Assembly: GCF_025398735.1 (NCBI RefSeq)
Contig: NZ_CP104694.1
Coordinates: 4,613,001-4,677,000 of the forward strand
Length of the DNA stretch: 64,000 nucleotides
From: Tahibacter amnicola
GTDB lineage: Bacteria; Pseudomonadota; Gammaproteobacteria; Xanthomonadales; Rhodanobacteraceae
Direction: 5' to 3'
Positions 33,049 to 42,087 of this stretch are shown here, piece after piece. The notes beneath the pieces are model-generated. The model searched no databases and was not told the origin of the DNA. It worked only from the letters and a program-made list of their open reading frames with translations. The stretch's first letter is position 1. Each line of letters opens with the position of its first letter. The translations under genes and the position numbers were made by a program.

Positions 33049-34100
33049 GATGTATCGTCATTGACCGCCCCGGGGGCTACGACGCACTGAAACTGGTCGA
33101 GAAACCCGACCCGGTGCCCGGTCCGGGTGAGGTCCTGATCGCGGTGAGCGCAGCCGGTGTCAACTACGCCGACGGCATTATCCGCATGGGTCTGTACGAA
33201 TCAGCCAAGCGGCTGCACGGCTACCCCATCACACCGGGCTTTGAAGTGGCCGGCACCATCGCCGGCGTCGGCCCGGATGTGCACGATTACGCATTAGGTG
33301 ATCGCGTGATCGCGCTGACCCTGTTCGGCGGCTACACCGACCGCCTCTGCGTCAACACCGATCGCGTCTTTCGCCTGCCCACGCACATGGATTTCGTCCA
33401 CGGCGCCGCGCTGCCCGCCGTGTTCCTGACAGCCTGGTTCCTGGTCCATGAACTGATCCATCCGCGCCGCGGCGACACCTGGCTCGTTCACTCGGCAGCC
33501 GGTGGCGTGGGCAGCGCGCTCGCACAGCTGGGTAATGCGGCCGGCTGCCGCGTCGTCGGCGTCGTGGGCAACACCCACAAGCGCGCTGCCGCCATTGGTG
33601 CCGGTTGTGACGCCGTCATCGACAAGTCCATGGAAAACCTGTGGCAACGCGCCCGGGCATTTGCACCGGAGGGGTACCAGGCAGTCTTTGACGCCAACGG
33701 CGTGAGCACACTGCGGGCGAGCTACGGACATCTGGCACCCGCCGGCAAGCTGGCCATCTACGGCTTTGCCTCGATGCTGCCGCGCAATGGCCGCATCAAC
33801 TGGCTGCGCCTGGCCTGGGACTGGCTGCGCACCCCGCGCTTCAATCCCCTGAAGATGACGCAGGACAACCGCAGCGTTGTCGCGGCGAATCTCAGTTTCC
33901 TCACCCAGCAGAGCGAGCGCCTGCGCACCGGCATGGAGTGGCTGCTGGCGCGCTTTGAGAATGGCGAGCTGATTGCTCCGCCCGTCTCCACCTTTCCGCT
34001 GGGCGCCGCCGCGTCGGCGCAGCGCGCCATCGAATCCGGTTCGACCGTCGGCAAGCTCGTACTGGTGTGTGAAACGCCGCGCGGCGACGCACAGGCCTAG
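33045..34100 (+). CDS. Zinc-free MDR oxidoreductase (quinone reductase / VAT-1-like)
   Basis: A 351-residue medium-chain dehydrogenase. The N-terminal GroES-like part has AGVNYADGIIRMG and PGFEVAGTI, and the Rossmann part has HSAAGGVGSALAQLG for NADPH. Catalytic zinc ligands are lacking, as in quinone oxidoreductases and VAT-1-like proteins. Substrate unknown. Its ATG overlaps the cardiolipin synthase stop (ATGA), so the two are cotranscribed. It converges on the REC-GGDEF-EAL gene, and the gap between them was the landing site of two insertion sequences. Confidence 0.9.
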   Translation: MRCIVIDRPGGYDALKLVEKPDPVPGPGEVLIAVSAAGVNYADGIIRMGLYESAKRLHGYPITPGFEVAGTIAGVGPDVHDYALGDRVIALTLFGGYTDRLCVNTDRVFRLPTHMDFVHGAALPAVFLTAWFLVHELIHPRRGDTWLVHSAAGGVGSALAQLGNAAGCRVVGVVGNTHKRAAAIGAGCDAVIDKSMENLWQRARAFAPEGYQAVFDANGVSTLRASYGHLAPAGKLAIYGFASMLPRNGRINWLRLAWDWLRTPRFNPLKMTQDNRSVVAANLSFLTQQSERLRTGMEWLLARFENGELIAPPVSTFPLGAAASAQRAIESGSTVGKLVLVCETPRGDAQA

Positions 34101-34167
34101 GGCCTGCAACAGGTCTCGACAGGCCCTGCTGGCCAGTCACTGCCAGTTCGAGTGCTACTGGCCGCTA

Positions 34168-35346
34168 GTGTGGTGTTCCATTAATACGCTTAACTAATTG
34201 CGCGCCCCAGCCGACCGACACTCGCGATGATCTGGTCGGCAGTGCGTCGCCAAGTGAAAGGCTTTGGATCTTGGTTGTGTTGGTGCAGGTATTCGCGAAT
34301 GGATCGTTCGAGGTCGGCGACGCTCACGTGTGCGCCACGCTTGAGCCAGCGCGTGGTCAACGTGGAGAAGAAGCGCTCCACGAGGTTGAGCCATGAAGCC
34401 GATGTCGGGGTGAAGTGCAGGTGGTAGCGCGGACGCTGAGCGAACCAGCTACGCACCGCCTCGGTCTTGTGCGTGCCGTAGTTGTCGAGGATGAGATGGA
34501 TGTCGAGACCTTTCGGCGCATCGCGGTCGATGGCATTGAGGAACTCGAGAAACTCGGCACTGCGATGGCGGCGCTTGAGGCGGCCAATCACCTTGCCGGT
34601 AGCCACATCCAGGGCAGCGAAGAGCGAAGTGGTGCCGTGGCGCTGGTAGTCATGCGTATGCGTTGCCGGCTTGCCGAAAGTCATCGGCAGGCCAGGCTGC
34701 GTGCGGTTGAGCGCCTGAATCTGGCTCTTCTCATCCACACACAGCACCAAAGCCCGGTCAGGTGGCGCCAGATACAAACCCACAATGTCACGCACCTTGG
34801 CCACGAAGTGCGGATCGGTCGACAGCTTGAAGGTCTTGGTCAGATGTGGCTTCAAGCCGAACGCACGCCAGATCCGATGCACGGAAGTCGCCGATACGCC
34901 GCTGGCCTGGCTCATCGAACGCACGCTCCAATGCGTGGCTTTCGTGGGTTTGGCTTTGCGGGTGCGTTCGATCACTGCCTGCACGCACTCATCGTCGACC
35001 GAACGCGGACGACCAGGACGCGGGGCATCGGTAAGCCCGGCAAAACGATACGCCGCGTAGCGACGGCGCCACTTCGATACCGTCTGCTCCGAGACAGCGT
35101 ACTTCTTCGCAATCGCTTCCCCACCAAGCCCATCTGCGCACGCCAGCACGATTCGAATCCGAAGCTTTTCGTCTTCGGGCGCTTTGCGTACTGCCAGCTG
35201 CGCCAGCAATTCGCGCCGCTCATCGGCAGAGATCTCGAGCTTGCTGATCGGTCGACCCATGCGCGCCATCTTCGCAGTCTCCGTCGGGGACTACGAGAGA
35301 TTACTCCTTTGGCCAATTAATTCAATCTATTAACGGAACACCACAC
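34168..35346 (-). mobile_element. IS630-family insertion sequence, 1179 bp
   Basis: Terminal inverted repeats begin GTGTGGTGTTCC at both ends (34168-34201 and 35313-35346), with one mismatch in the first 19 bases and scattered matches to about 34. The element is flanked by TA dinucleotides (34166-34167 and 35347-35348), the target duplication expected of IS630/Tc1-type elements. It carries one intact transposase on the minus strand. It lies inside the left CTAG target repeat of the adjacent IS5-type element, so it arrived later. Confidence 0.93.
34190..35269 (-). CDS. IS630 family transposase
   Basis: A 359-residue DDE transposase. An N-terminal helix-turn-helix ([21 protein letters not shown]) is followed by a winged helix and the catalytic triad: D in [11 protein letters not shown] in [10 protein letters not shown] and E in LNLVERFFS. 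The reading frame is intact, so the element may be active. The stop codon lies within the left inverted repeat. The family cuts and pastes at TA dinucleotides, in line with the flanks seen here. Confidence 0.96.
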   Translation of the reverse strand: MARMGRPISKLEISADERRELLAQLAVRKAPEDEKLRIRIVLACADGLGGEAIAKKYAVSEQTVSKWRRRYAAYRFAGLTDAPRPGRPRSVDDECVQAVIERTRKAKPTKATHWSVRSMSQASGVSATSVHRIWRAFGLKPHLTKTFKLSTDPHFVAKVRDIVGLYLAPPDRALVLCVDEKSQIQALNRTQPGLPMTFGKPATHTHDYQRHGTTSLFAALDVATGKVIGRLKRRHRSAEFLEFLNAIDRDAPKGLDIHLILDNYGTHKTEAVRSWFAQRPRYHLHFTPTSASWLNLVERFFSTLTTRWLKRGAHVSVADLERSIREYLHQHNQDPKPFTWRRTADQIIASVGRLGRAIS

Positions 35347-35349
35347 TAG

Positions 35350-36587
35350 CAGGCCGTTGAGAAAACCCAATTTCCGCCCAGATCAAGCTGGCCAAGTGTT
35401 CGTTCGTGGTGCAGTAGCTGATCGATAGTGTGGGACTTGCGAGCTACGTCGGCGAAGGATTCCACCATCCTTGGATGCCGCCGATGCGGATCAAGTTGTA
35501 GGCGGCGAATGTCCAAGTAACCCATGCGCGTACAGCCGGAAGTCCCACGCGAGTCAGCTTTCGAAGTTCACCGATGGTCTTGACCCAACCAAATCCTTGC
35601 TCGATCTTCTTTCGAACCCGCTGGCTGATCGCGTATCCCTTGCTTGATGCGGTGCGTCCGTCAACTGCACTTCGACGGTGGCTATTGTTCTGGGCAACGT
35701 GAGGCTTGATACCACGCTCCTTCAACGCGGCTACGAAAGCATGAGTGTCATAGGCTTTGTCTGCACCCAATGTGCATCCGGCGCCCAGGAGCATTTCGTC
35801 GACCAGCAACAGGCCGCTTTCTCGCTCGGATGTCCCAGTCGCATGGCGTACATCAACTCCCACCAGCAGACCGTTCCGGTTCTCCATCAATGTGCTGGCT
35901 TGGTAGCACAGCTTGGCTTCCTTGCCAGCACCTTTGCGCATCAAGCGTGCGTCGGGATCCGTCGTAGATTCGTGTGTTTCGTTACTGCGCTTTTGACCGT
36001 GAAAGTTTCCGCTGTCATCGCTACCGTCGCCGTCCTTCGGGCGAAAGCTTTTGTGAGAGGCCCAAGCCTCCAACAGTGTTCCGTCCACCGAAAAGTGCTC
36101 GTTACTCACCAGCTGTTTGAGCTGCGCCACCAACACGGTGTGATCGAAAAATCGTTGGGCGATCTCTTCATCGAACAACCGATCTCGATTGAACGAGAAG
36201 GTGGAATGGTCCCATACTCGATCGTCGATATTCAGGCCAACAAACCAGCGAAACAGAAGGTTGTAGTCCAGCTGTTCCATCAGCAGTCGCTCGCTGCGTA
36301 CGCTGTACACGACCTGCAACAGCGATGCACGAAGCAACCGTTCCGGCGGAATGGACGGCCGCCCGATCCTGGCATAACGCGACTCGAATAGTTCGTCCAT
36401 ATTTGCCAAGATTCCGTCAACCAATTCCCGCAACTGACGAATGGGATGATCCGGCGGAACGCGTGCCTCGACCGATACGTAGGAGAACAATCCGAGTTGC
36501 TGAACGTCCGGTGTTCGCATGCTGAGTGGCTTCAGTCAATGGCGGAATGCTGCATTTTGCACTGAATGGGGCTTTCTCAACAGCCTG
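35350..36587 (-). mobile_element. IS5-family insertion sequence, 1238 bp
   Basis: Inverted repeats of about 19 bases start CAGGC(C/T)GTTGAGAAA at 35350 and at 36587 (reverse strand), with two mismatches. The target duplication is CTAG, the YTAR type of the IS5 group. The right copy is at 36588-36591. The left copy is split by the IS630 element into C-TA (34165-34167) and TA-G (35347-35349). The right CTAG supplies the stop codon of the neighbouring gene. Confidence 0.92.
35444..36520 (-). CDS. IS5 family transposase
   Basis: A 358-residue DDE transposase with the catalytic D in FSVDGTLLEAW, D in LGADKAYD and E in KIEQGFGWVKT. The N-terminal domain (LFSYVSVEARVPPDHPIRQL) and the HKSFRPKDGDGSDDSGNFHG region are typical of this group. 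The frame is uninterrupted, so the element could still move. It is the sole gene of the IS5-type element and has no relation in function to its neighbours. Confidence 0.95.
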   Translation of the reverse strand: MRTPDVQQLGLFSYVSVEARVPPDHPIRQLRELVDGILANMDELFESRYARIGRPSIPPERLLRASLLQVVYSVRSERLLMEQLDYNLLFRWFVGLNIDDRVWDHSTFSFNRDRLFDEEIAQRFFDHTVLVAQLKQLVSNEHFSVDGTLLEAWASHKSFRPKDGDGSDDSGNFHGQKRSNETHESTTDPDARLMRKGAGKEAKLCYQASTLMENRNGLLVGVDVRHATGTSERESGLLLVDEMLLGAGCTLGADKAYDTHAFVAALKERGIKPHVAQNNSHRRSAVDGRTASSKGYAISQRVRKKIEQGFGWVKTIGELRKLTRVGLPAVRAWVTWTFAAYNLIRIGGIQGWWNPSPT

Positions 36588-39002
36588 CTAGAGCACCGCC
36601 TGGGCGAAGTCGAAGTGGAAATCCACCAGCCAGTCGCACAATACGGCGCCGCTGGCGTAGTGGGCGCCGAGCTTGAGCACTTCGCCGATATCCTGCACGT
36701 CGTCAACGCCGCTGGCGATGATGATCTTCCCCATGGACTTGGAGCGCGCGAAGTTGTTGGCAAGTCCGGACCAGGGCGACCCCTTGGCCACCGGCGCTGG
36801 ACGGTTGAACTGAAGCAACCCGAACGACGTGTGTGACAACCAGCGCTGCGCACGCTCCGAGTCGTCGTCCATGCGCAGGCACAGACGCGAACCGACCCGC
36901 TGCAAGGTCTCGATGGCGTTGTCGGACGGTGCGCTATCGAGCAGGTCCAGGACGCTGAATTCCAATGCCACGACGCCGGGCTGCAGATTCTGCGAGCGCA
37001 ATTCCGTCGCCAGCCAGGGCGCGAAGGAGGAATCGGTCAGCGCTTCGGACGAAAGGCGGAGGAACACACGAAGATCCGGCTTGCCGGCCGCCGCTGCCTG
37101 GATGGAACGCAAGGCCAGACGGACCTGACGCCGATCCGCCTGCGTGAGCAGCCCCTGCGACCGCGCCAGCGGCAGGTATTCATCCGCGTCGATGAGAATG
37201 GCCTGCGACGTGCGCGGCGGCTTGAGCCGCATGCGGGCGATGTACTGCTCGGTCAGGTTGCCGGTCAACGGGACGAGCGGCTGGTATTCGAGCACTGTCG
37301 TCGCCGTATCGGCCGGCGTTCGCAGGATCGCGCGGACCAGACGGACGCGGGGATCTTCGCTGGCAACCGTGGTGTCGCGCAGTTCCAGCAATACGCAGTT
37401 GCCGCCCGATGCCTGAGCGGTCAGCGTGCTCTGGCGCAGGCGGCGGATCATCTGTTCCACCCGCGAGATCGTGGTGATGCGTTGCGCGGTCAGCGTAAAG
37501 GTCAGGTTGAGTGGATCGTCGGAAGACAGCCACGTTCGCGCGACCAGCCGCTCGCGCGCAGCGGTCAGCGCATCGCGCATCGCCAGTTCGTCTTCCTTCT
37601 GTGCAATGGCCAGAAAAGCAAATTCGCCGTAGGCGCACAGTGGACGGGCGAACGGCAGGTCGGAAGCCAGCGCCGCGGCCAGCTGCTGCGACAAGGTGGA
37701 TACATCCACAAAACTGATCCGTTCGCGCAGGGCCTCGATATCGTCGACGCCGATATACACCAGCGCCGAACACGATTCGCCGGCCTTGTCGATCAGGTTC
37801 TGCAATTCCTGCACGAAAACTTCGCGGCCACTCAGGATGCCGCGACGCTCGCCGCGGTTGGAGCCGGTGGATGTGGCCAGCGCACGCGCGCGGCGGACGC
37901 GACTGTCCACGCTCATCAGCAGGTGGCGCGGCTTCACCGGCTTGAGGATGAAATCGTCTCCGCCCATGGAAATGGCATCGAATCGGCGATCCAGGTCCTG
38001 CTCGCCGGACAGGAACACGATCGGCAGGAAGGCGAATCCCGGCTCCTGGCGGATGCTTTGCGCCACTTCAATACCGTTGCCGTCAGGCAGGTAGAAATCC
38101 AGCAGCACCAGGTCGGCATTGAAGGTGCGCAGGGTGGGAATCACGCTGGCGACGTCCGGGCAGACCTTGGTGGAGATGCCCCGGTGGCGCAGGATCGATT
38201 CGCAGAATTTGGCCTGGGCCGGGTCGTCCTCGACCACCAGCACGCGATATCCCAGGTTGCGTCGCTGCTCCAGCGCTTCCTCCATGCGCGCGAAAATTGC
38301 CACCGGGTCGCGGCTGGAGACGACCGCATCGGCACCGGCGCGCTGGGCGAACAGCATCCGCGCCGCATCCGCCGCTTCGGCCAGCACGATGCAGACAGGC
38401 GGTTCACGATGCGCCTCGCGGGTGCGGGCGAGCGCTTCGAGCACGTTGTGCAGCTGCGGTACGTAGCTGTCTTCGACCAGCAGCAAGTCGGGCGTGGCCT
38501 CGGCAAAGGCCGACACCATGGCCTCAGGCGCACTGAAGGGGCGCACCACATACCGCTGGGAGCCCAGGTAGGGCGGCAAGCCCTCAATCTCACGTCCCGG
38601 CGGACACAGGTAGAACGCCGTGCCGCGGATGTCGGCCACGGGCGCACGCTTGACCGGCCGCGCCACCTCCTTGGCCGGCGGCGGTGCGAGCTGGTCGATC
38701 ATCGTCGCCATCGCCTGGCGTTGCGCCGCGCTCGGCGTTGCACCGGTGGCTGCAAAGGAGCACAGGAAGACCGTCAGTTCGAGGGCCGGATCCGCGATAT
38801 CGGCAACGCCGAGATTTTCGGCTTCCTCGGATATGCGTTCGAGCTCTTCATGGAGCAAGCCGGCTCGACCGCTGTCCCAGGATTGCCCCAGGTGCGTGCG
38901 CCATTCGCCGACAAATGTGTCGAGGCGCTGGCGCAGGGCGCGTTCTGGCGCGCTCATGCGCCGATTGGTTCCTTCGGCTTCGGCTTCTTTCGTCTGGGCC
39001 AT
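36588..39002 (-). CDS. Response regulator REC-REC with degenerate GGDEF and EAL domains (c-di-GMP effector type)
   Basis: An 804-residue soluble protein. A helical N-terminus (about 20-105, Hpt-like but without a clear His) precedes a pseudo-receiver (E in LLLVEDSYV where Asp is expected). A true receiver follows with Asp in LVLLDFYLPDGNG and Lys in FILKPVKP. The GGDEF-like region has YGEF in place of GGDEF. The EAL-like domain starts LEYQPLVPLTGN but lacks the EAL glutamate (EQYIARM). Both enzyme domains therefore look inactive, as in FimX-type receptors that bind cyclic di-GMP. The stop TAG lies within the CTAG duplicated by IS5 insertion, so the protein end is preserved. Confidence 0.88.
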   Translation of the reverse strand: MAQTKEAEAEGTNRRMSAPERALRQRLDTFVGEWRTHLGQSWDSGRAGLLHEELERISEEAENLGVADIADPALELTVFLCSFAATGATPSAAQRQAMATMIDQLAPPPAKEVARPVKRAPVADIRGTAFYLCPPGREIEGLPPYLGSQRYVVRPFSAPEAMVSAFAEATPDLLLVEDSYVPQLHNVLEALARTREAHREPPVCIVLAEAADAARMLFAQRAGADAVVSSRDPVAIFARMEEALEQRRNLGYRVLVVEDDPAQAKFCESILRHRGISTKVCPDVASVIPTLRTFNADLVLLDFYLPDGNGIEVAQSIRQEPGFAFLPIVFLSGEQDLDRRFDAISMGGDDFILKPVKPRHLLMSVDSRVRRARALATSTGSNRGERRGILSGREVFVQELQNLIDKAGESCSALVYIGVDDIEALRERISFVDVSTLSQQLAAALASDLPFARPLCAYGEFAFLAIAQKEDELAMRDALTAARERLVARTWLSSDDPLNLTFTLTAQRITTISRVEQMIRRLRQSTLTAQASGGNCVLLELRDTTVASEDPRVRLVRAILRTPADTATTVLEYQPLVPLTGNLTEQYIARMRLKPPRTSQAILIDADEYLPLARSQGLLTQADRRQVRLALRSIQAAAAGKPDLRVFLRLSSEALTDSSFAPWLATELRSQNLQPGVVALEFSVLDLLDSAPSDNAIETLQRVGSRLCLRMDDDSERAQRWLSHTSFGLLQFNRPAPVAKGSPWSGLANNFARSKSMGKIIIASGVDDVQDIGEVLKLGAHYASGAVLCDWLVDFHFDFAQAVL

Positions 39003-39116
39003 TCCGCCACCGCCATGAACACCGTGCGTCCCACTATACCGTTACCGCATGGGCGCCTGACCAGCCGGATCGTGTCGGCGCGTCAATTTTCGGCCGCCCG
39101 CGGCGCCGCGGAACCA

Positions 39117-39145
39117 TTGTGGGGGTGCGGACGCGCCCCTACACT
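39117..39145 (+). promoter_or_regulatory. Promoter candidate of xseA
   Basis: TTGTGG and TACACT are separated by exactly 17 bases, about 40 bases before the xseA ATG. The -10 resembles others of this window. The rest of the 39003-39185 gap shows nothing notable. Confidence 0.4.
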
Positions 39146-39185
39146 GCGTGGCCCGTCCGCCGGACGCCGGTTCCGCCCGCCAGCA

Positions 39186-40547
39186 ATGACCGAAGATCGC
39201 CTCGACTACGTCGCCGAGCGGGACGTCCTGACGCCGTCGCTGCTCACCCGCCGTGCCCGCGACCTGCTCGAACGCGGTTTCGGCCTGGTCTGGCTGGAAG
39301 GCGAAATCTCCAATCTGTCGCGGCCGTCATCGGGTCATCTGTATTTCAGCCTGAAGGACAGTGGCGCGCAGGTTCGCTGCGCGATGTTCAAGCCCAAGAG
39401 CACCTGGCTGAAATTTCGCCCCGTCGACGGCCTGCATGTGGTCGCCCGGGCCCGCGTAAGCCTGTATGAGGCCCGCGGCGAATTCCAGCTGATCGTCGAG
39501 AGCCTGGAAGAAGCCGGCGAAGGCGCCCTGCAGCGCGAGTTCGAACGGCTGAAGGCACTCCTGGCTGCCGAAGGACTGTTCGACACGGCGCGCAAACGCC
39601 GCCTGCCGGACGTGGTGCGCCACATCGCGGTGGTCACCTCGCCATCCGGCGCGGCGGTTCGCGACGTGCTGAGCGTGCTCGGCCGGCGCTATCCGCTGGC
39701 ACAGGTCGATATCATTCCGGTTCCCGTGCAAGGCAAGGAAGCGCCGCCGGCCATCGTGGCAGCCCTTGCAGCCCTCAGTCGGCGGGCCATCCACGATGTC
39801 GTGCTGGTGACGCGCGGCGGCGGTTCGATCGAAGATCTGTGGGCCTTCAACGACGAAATGGTGGCACGCGCCATCAGCCAGTGCCGCATTCCGGTGGTGT
39901 CCGCGATCGGGCACGAAGTGGATTTCACGATTGCCGATTTCGTCGCCGACCTGCGCGCACCAACGCCCTCGGCCGCTGCCGAGCTGCTGGTGCCGGACAT
40001 CCAGGAGATCAGCCGCTCGCTGCGGGAACGCTTCGAACGCCTGGGCAAGGCGTTGCTGCGACTGCGCCAGGACCTGGCGCAGCGGATCGACCGGCTGTTC
40101 TCGCGACTGGAGACGCGCAGCCCTCAGGCGCGCCTGGCGCTGGGTCGAAGCCGGCTCGATGGCCTGCGCCGCCGCATGGATCACGCGCTGGTCCAGCAGC
40201 GGCATCACCTGGCACGTGAGCTGGCTGCATTGTCGACGCGCCTGGGTCGCCAGCATCCCCAGCTGCGCCTGGCGCGCGACTCGACGCGCGCGCGCGACGG
40301 ATTCGAGCTGATGCGGCGCACGCTGGAAACACAACTGGTGCGCCAACGCGCTCGACTGACCGAGCTGGGGCGCACCCTGCATGCGGTCAGTCCGCTCGCG
40401 ACACTCGGACGCGGCTATGCCATCCTGCTCGACGGCGCAGACGGCCACGTCTTGCGCAGCGTCGGGGATGTGCGCGCGGCACCGACAGTGACAGCGCGCC
40501 TGCACGACGGTGCGGTCACGCTGCGGGTGGACGGGCTGGCGCCCTAG
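39186..40547 (+). CDS. xseA: Exodeoxyribonuclease VII large subunit
   Basis: A 453-residue protein, close to the E. coli XseA length. The N-terminal OB-fold has LVWLEGEISNLSRPSSGHLY, the middle domain has VVTSPSGAAVRDVL, and VVSAIGHEVDFTIADFVADL is the conserved core. A long coiled coil binds XseB. The C-terminal LATLGRGYAILL is typical. With XseB (not in the window) it degrades single-stranded DNA from both ends. The start at ATG 39186 gives the family's N-terminus; the same frame is open far upstream but without similarity. Confidence 0.96.
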   Translation: MTEDRLDYVAERDVLTPSLLTRRARDLLERGFGLVWLEGEISNLSRPSSGHLYFSLKDSGAQVRCAMFKPKSTWLKFRPVDGLHVVARARVSLYEARGEFQLIVESLEEAGEGALQREFERLKALLAAEGLFDTARKRRLPDVVRHIAVVTSPSGAAVRDVLSVLGRRYPLAQVDIIPVPVQGKEAPPAIVAALAALSRRAIHDVVLVTRGGGSIEDLWAFNDEMVARAISQCRIPVVSAIGHEVDFTIADFVADLRAPTPSAAAELLVPDIQEISRSLRERFERLGKALLRLRQDLAQRIDRLFSRLETRSPQARLALGRSRLDGLRRRMDHALVQQRHHLARELAALSTRLGRQHPQLRLARDSTRARDGFELMRRTLETQLVRQRARLTELGRTLHAVSPLATLGRGYAILLDGADGHVLRSVGDVRAAPTVTARLHDGAVTLRVDGLAP

Positions 40548-40615
40548 TATCCACTTTGCTACAAACTCCGTTCCCCGCAGGCCGTGCCTGCCTCGGCCAA
40601 GGAACGGAGAATCGC

Positions 40616-42049
40616 GTGCTCAAGCCCTCCTACCCGTACTACCTCGCCAGCCGCCCCGTCGCCGCCAACACCGATCTGGCCGTCACCGACAAGTTCACCG
40701 GCGAAGTCGCCACGCGGGTCGCCCAGGCCGATGCCGCTGCGATTGACGCCGGAATCACCGCGGCCGTGAATGCCCAGGAGTCCCTCCGCCAGTTTGCGCC
40801 ATGGCAACGCCAGGCCGTGCTGGAACATTGCGTGAAACGTTTCCGCGAACGCAGCGACGAGCTGGCGATGGCCCTGTGCATCGAGGCCGGCAAGCCCATT
40901 CGCGACGCACGCGGCGAGGTCACGCGCCTGATCGACACCTTCCGCGTCGCTGCCGAGGAGTCTGTGCGCATCCAGGGCGAGGTCCTGAATCTGGAAATCT
41001 CGGCGCGGGCCAGGGGCTACCGCGGCTTCACGCGGCGCGTGCCGATCGGCCCCTGCTCCTTTATCTCCCCGTTCAACTTCCCGCTCAATCTCGCCGCGCA
41101 CAAGGTGGCGCCGGCCATCGCCGCCGGCTGTCCGTTCGTGCTCAAGCCCGCCAGCCGCACGCCGATCGGCGCACTGATCATTGGCGAGGTACTGGCCGAG
41201 ACGGACCTGCCCGCCGGCGCGTTCTCAATCCTGCCGGCACACCGCGACGGCGCCGATCTGTTCACCACCGACGCGCGCCTGAAATTGCTCTCCTTCACCG
41301 GTTCGCCCGAAGTGGGCTGGGATCTCAAGGCCCGCGCCGGCAAGAAAAAAGTCGTGCTGGAGCTGGGCGGGAATGCCGCCTGCATCGTCGATGCGGACCA
41401 GGCCGACCGCCTGGATTTCGTCGTTGAACGGCTGGTATTCGGCGCCTTCTACCAATCGGGACAAAGCTGCATCAGCGTGCAGCGCATCCTCGTCCACGAC
41501 ACGCTTTACGATGCGCTGCGCGAACGCCTGGCAGCCCGGACCCGCGCACTGGTGATGGGCGACCCCAAGGCCGAAGAGACGTTCATTGGCCCGATGATCG
41601 ACCGCCGCGAAGCCGAGCGGCTGGAAGGCTGGATCCAGGAAGCGATCCATTCCGGCGCGAAGGTGCTCTGCGGTGGTCGACGCGACGGCGTCATGCTCGA
41701 AGCCACGCTGCTGGAGGCGGTCGACGCCACGCAGAAGATCTCGTGTCTGGAGGCGTTCGGCCCCGTGGCCCTGCTGCAACGTTATGGGGATTTCGAAGAA
41801 GCCCTGCGCACGGTCAACGATTCCACCTTCGGCCTGCAGGCCGGCGTGTTCACCTACGATATCCGCAAGGCCATGCGTGCCTGGGACATACTGGATGTCG
41901 GCGGCGTCGTCATCGGCGATGTCCCCAGCTTCCGCGTCGACAACATGCCCTATGGAGGCGTAAAGGATTCGGGCCTGGGCCGCGAGGGCATCCGTTACGC
42001 GATCGAGGACATGACAGAGACACGCCTGCTGGTGATGCGGGACGCCTGA
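40616..42049 (+). CDS. NAD(P)-dependent aldehyde dehydrogenase (lactaldehyde/glyceraldehyde-type subgroup)
   Basis: A 477-residue aldehyde dehydrogenase. Key sites are FNFPLNLAAHKVAPA (substrate channel and cofactor), FTGSPEVGW, the general-base Glu in VLELGGNAA, the catalytic Cys in GQSCISVQR and EAFGPVALL. It oxidises an aldehyde to the acid; the subgroup resembles ALDHs acting on small hydroxyaldehydes, but the substrate is not certain. The GTG start at 40616 has GGAGA five bases upstream and gives LKPSYPYYLA; an upstream TTG lacks a site. It converges with the flavoprotein gene. Confidence 0.92.
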   Translation: MLKPSYPYYLASRPVAANTDLAVTDKFTGEVATRVAQADAAAIDAGITAAVNAQESLRQFAPWQRQAVLEHCVKRFRERSDELAMALCIEAGKPIRDARGEVTRLIDTFRVAAEESVRIQGEVLNLEISARARGYRGFTRRVPIGPCSFISPFNFPLNLAAHKVAPAIAAGCPFVLKPASRTPIGALIIGEVLAETDLPAGAFSILPAHRDGADLFTTDARLKLLSFTGSPEVGWDLKARAGKKKVVLELGGNAACIVDADQADRLDFVVERLVFGAFYQSGQSCISVQRILVHDTLYDALRERLAARTRALVMGDPKAEETFIGPMIDRREAERLEGWIQEAIHSGAKVLCGGRRDGVMLEATLLEAVDATQKISCLEAFGPVALLQRYGDFEEALRTVNDSTFGLQAGVFTYDIRKAMRAWDILDVGGVVIGDVPSFRVDNMPYGGVKDSGLGREGIRYAIEDMTETRLLVMRDA

Positions 42050-42087
42050 CGATATCGCTCCGGCCACCTCGGCACGACCGGCCGCCG

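Noticed and set aside
37482-39185. Upstream in-frame extension of xseA giving a 1021-residue protein
   Set aside because: The extension is antisense to the REC-GGDEF-EAL gene and has no similarity; XseA's N-terminus begins at 39186.
42050-42087. Possible terminator between the aldehyde dehydrogenase and HI0933-type genes
   Set aside because: Only weak GC-rich complementarity in 38 bases and no T-run.
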